DNA of 60,313 nucleotides, from NCBI GenBank assembly GCA_964444825.1, contig CAYUIS010000007.1, positions 1 to 60,313 on the forward strand, in the 5' to 3' direction. This DNA comes from CAYUIS01 sp964444825 (lineage in GTDB: Bacteria; Chloroflexota; Anaerolineae; B4-G1). Every line of letters begins with the position of its first letter. Within the stretch, counting starts at the first letter, position 1. This document shows positions 58,401 to 60,313 of this stretch, piece after piece. Made by a program: the position numbers and the translations under genes. The notes under the pieces are model-generated. The model saw nothing but the letters and a program-made list of their open reading frames with translations. It searched no databases and was not told the DNA's origin.

Positions 58401-60313
58401 CGGAAATGTGGCCTACTACACCAACTCCCCCTCTTCCGACAGGCCCATCGGGGGTGGGATCTATTCCGTCAGCGGCGGCGTGGTCGAGAGCAACGAGGTG
58501 CGCGCCAACAGCGCGTCCGGCGACAGGGCCTGCGCCGGGGGCGTCTACGTCAGCGATGGGTCACTGCATAGCAACACGATCGTCAGCAACACCGCCCAGG
58601 GGAACGTCGGCGGCGTGTATTGGGTCTCCGCCGGGGGCGAGATGCTCCACAACACCGTCGTCAGCAACACCACCTCGGGCAACACCGGGGGCGTCTACGT
58701 CCTGGCAGGCTACCCGACGATCAACCACAACGGATTCGCCGCCAACAGCGGGCTTGCCCTGTACAACAACAACGCCAACGACGGGCACAGCGACACGCGC
58801 CTGGACGCCCGCTACAACTGGTGGGGCACGACGGAAGAGTCCACCGTGCAAAGCTTGATCTGGGATTGGTTTGACAACTTTGACCTGGACTTTGTGGACT
58901 ACGTGCCCTACCTGTTCGACCAGCCGACCCTGAGCCCGGCGGGCGTCAACTTGAGCGGCCCGGCGACCGGTCTGGTAGGCGTCAGTTACATCTTTGACGC
59001 CAGCGTCTACCCCATCGCCGCCGTTCGACCGATCACTTACGTGTGGCAGGCGACGGATCAGGCGCCGGATACGCGCACGCTGGACGTGCTCTTTGACACC
59101 ACCAGGTTCACCTGGCACACGACCGGCACCAAGCGCATCACCCTCACCGCCAGCAACCGGGAGGGCACGGCGGTCGCCACCTACACGCTCGACATCGCGA
59201 CCCCTTCGAGCAGCGACGCCTACGAAGTGGACGATCTGTGCACCCAGGCCTACGCCGTCCCCACCAACGGCGCAACGCAACTTCATACCTTCCACTCATC
59301 CGAGGACGTGGACTGGGCTTTCTTCCAGGCTGTCTCCGGCGTCACCTATATCGTCGAAGCCACGACCTCCGCCAACTCTGAGGCGGACGTCAGCATGGAG
59401 ATCTACAGCGCCTGTGATGGCACGCCGGAAGAAGGACAGGATAACTCGTTCAGCCCTGACATCAGTTTGACCTTTGTAGCGCCTTTTGACGGTCCGCTGT
59501 ACTTGCGCTTGGAGAATACGGGCGACGCGGTCGGGGGGGAGGGGGCTGCCTATTACCTCTCCGTGCGTGGTTTGGGTGAGGCGCCTGATCCGGGCGTCGT
59601 GGTGCTGGTTGCTGGCAAGAGGAAGCAGGACGACCCTTTACAGCCCAATATCCGCAATGTCACAAACTCGGTCTATCGTCTCTTCCTGGCCAACGGGTAC
59701 ACCGGCGACCGCATCTATTACCTGGCCTACGATCAAGATCTAGACGCTGACGGGGATGGAACGCCTGACGTAGACAAGCTAGCCACCAGGAGCAACCTGG
59801 AACAGGCAATTACGCAATGGGCAGCGGCCAGGGTGGATGCCGACCATCCCTTTACGCTGTACATGATGGATCACGGCGATTATGACCTACTGTACCTGAA
59901 CCTGCTGTCTGGAGGACCGGAGACGGTGACACCGCCCGAACTCGCAGGGTGGCTGGATGAGCTGGAGGCAGCCGCCCCGGGCGTCAAGGTGAACGTGATC
60001 CTGGAGGCGTGCAAATCGGGCAGCTTTATCGATCTGGCCCAGATGATCAGCGGATCGGGACGGGTCGTGGTCGCCTCGACCGGCGCTTATCCGGTCGCTT
60101 ATGCCTCGCAGAACGGCGCGGTATTCTCCGACGCCTTTGTGGCGGCATTGGGGCGGGGGATGAGCCTCAACAGCAGCTTTGCAGAGGCGAAATGGACGTT
60201 GCAGCAGGCCCATCCCGACCAAACCCCCTGGCTGGACGACAACGGCAACGGGATACCCAACGAGGTTGAGGACGGGCTGGAGGCAGCACAGCGTGGATTC
60301 GCCTATGCCGGGA
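55415..60313 (+). CDS. Second giant beta-helix/C13 peptidase protein (3' end outside the window)
   Basis: This is a tandem paralog of the gene at 47722. ATG 55415 follows CGAGGAGGTCAC, and its signal peptide is nearly the same (FALLVGTLGSRPQVALAQ). The order of parts is the same: beta-helix modules (LQVLGHLEAVGTEGDP), GGGIYNSDGG coils (about 58020-58720), PKD-like domain (about 58925-59190), PPC domain (about 59210-59570) and C13 domain from about 59590, with His in MDHGD (59872) and Cys in LEACKSGSF (60010). The catalytic pair is 46 codons apart in both paralogs. A scaffold gap (55778-55877) shifts the apparent frame; filling it with 209 bases restores one open frame that runs to the window end. 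The C-terminal Ig-like part and any YLPLV motif lie beyond 60313. Confidence 0.85.
55778..55877. other. Scaffold gap (100 N) over a collapsed module copy in the second paralog
   Basis: The 83 bases before it (55695-55777) equal 56426-56508 and the 55 bases after it (55878-55932) equal 56718-56772. The missing sequence is probably a copy of 56509-56717 (209 bases), which puts both halves in one frame. The longer left match suggests a third related copy elsewhere affected the break point. Confidence 0.72.

Overview
The window looks like one scaffold of an uncultured, GC-rich bacterium, most likely a member of the Chloroflexota (Anaerolineae-like). This is an inference from the lipoprotein and secreted-protein style, the large beta-rich secreted proteins that share a YLPLVLR-type motif, the SagB/membrane spermidine-synthase pair and the cyclase-ATPase-TPR regulator. 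No rRNA, tRNA, CRISPR array, transposase or phage gene was seen. Four runs of exactly 100 N are scaffold joins, not real sequence. Their flanks repeat nearby sequence, in most cases for exactly 55 bases, as expected from a k=55 assembly graph, and this lets each join be reconstructed.

Layout. 1-4980: a polar amino-acid ABC transporter locus (consensus sigma70 promoter, a lipoprotein binding protein that appears to carry two tandem identical binding domains, a permease fused to a seven-bladed WD40 propeller, and a GlnQ-type ATPase). 5171-8160: a ParB-like/universal-stress fusion and a TPR/zinc-ribbon/multi-membrane-span protein. 8181-9032 (minus): a lone amino-acid binding lipoprotein. 9259-25547: six secreted proteins in one direction, namely a conserved secreted protein of unknown role, a TM1410/GH114-like glycosidase, a YVTN propeller with a di-heme peroxidase-like end, two giant paralogous secreted proteins (one with an FG-GAP block inserted), and a multiheme cytochrome. 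The last four are closely packed and probably form an operon. 25764-39465: two more giant secreted proteins built of carboxypeptidase-regulatory-like beta domains, each followed by a similar terminator hairpin. 39717-43826: a class III cyclase/AAA/TPR signalling protein. 43833-47358 (minus): a membrane spermidine-synthase-like protein translationally coupled to a membrane-anchored SagB-type nitroreductase. 47722-60313: two tandem giant beta-helix proteins ending in a C13 (legumain-like) peptidase domain. The second runs off the window.

How the genes fit together. Most of the window encodes the cell envelope and secretome. All nine complete secreted non-lipoproteins carry a short YLP(L/I)-type motif, six at the extreme C-terminus and three internally, which suggests a shared sorting or anchoring role. 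Several proteins show recent internal duplication, and four short palindromic or tandem elements are translated in frame inside genes. The points most deserving follow-up are the WD40-permease fusion with its doubled binding protein, the YLPLV motif, the tandem beta-helix/C13 peptidase pair and the translated palindromes.
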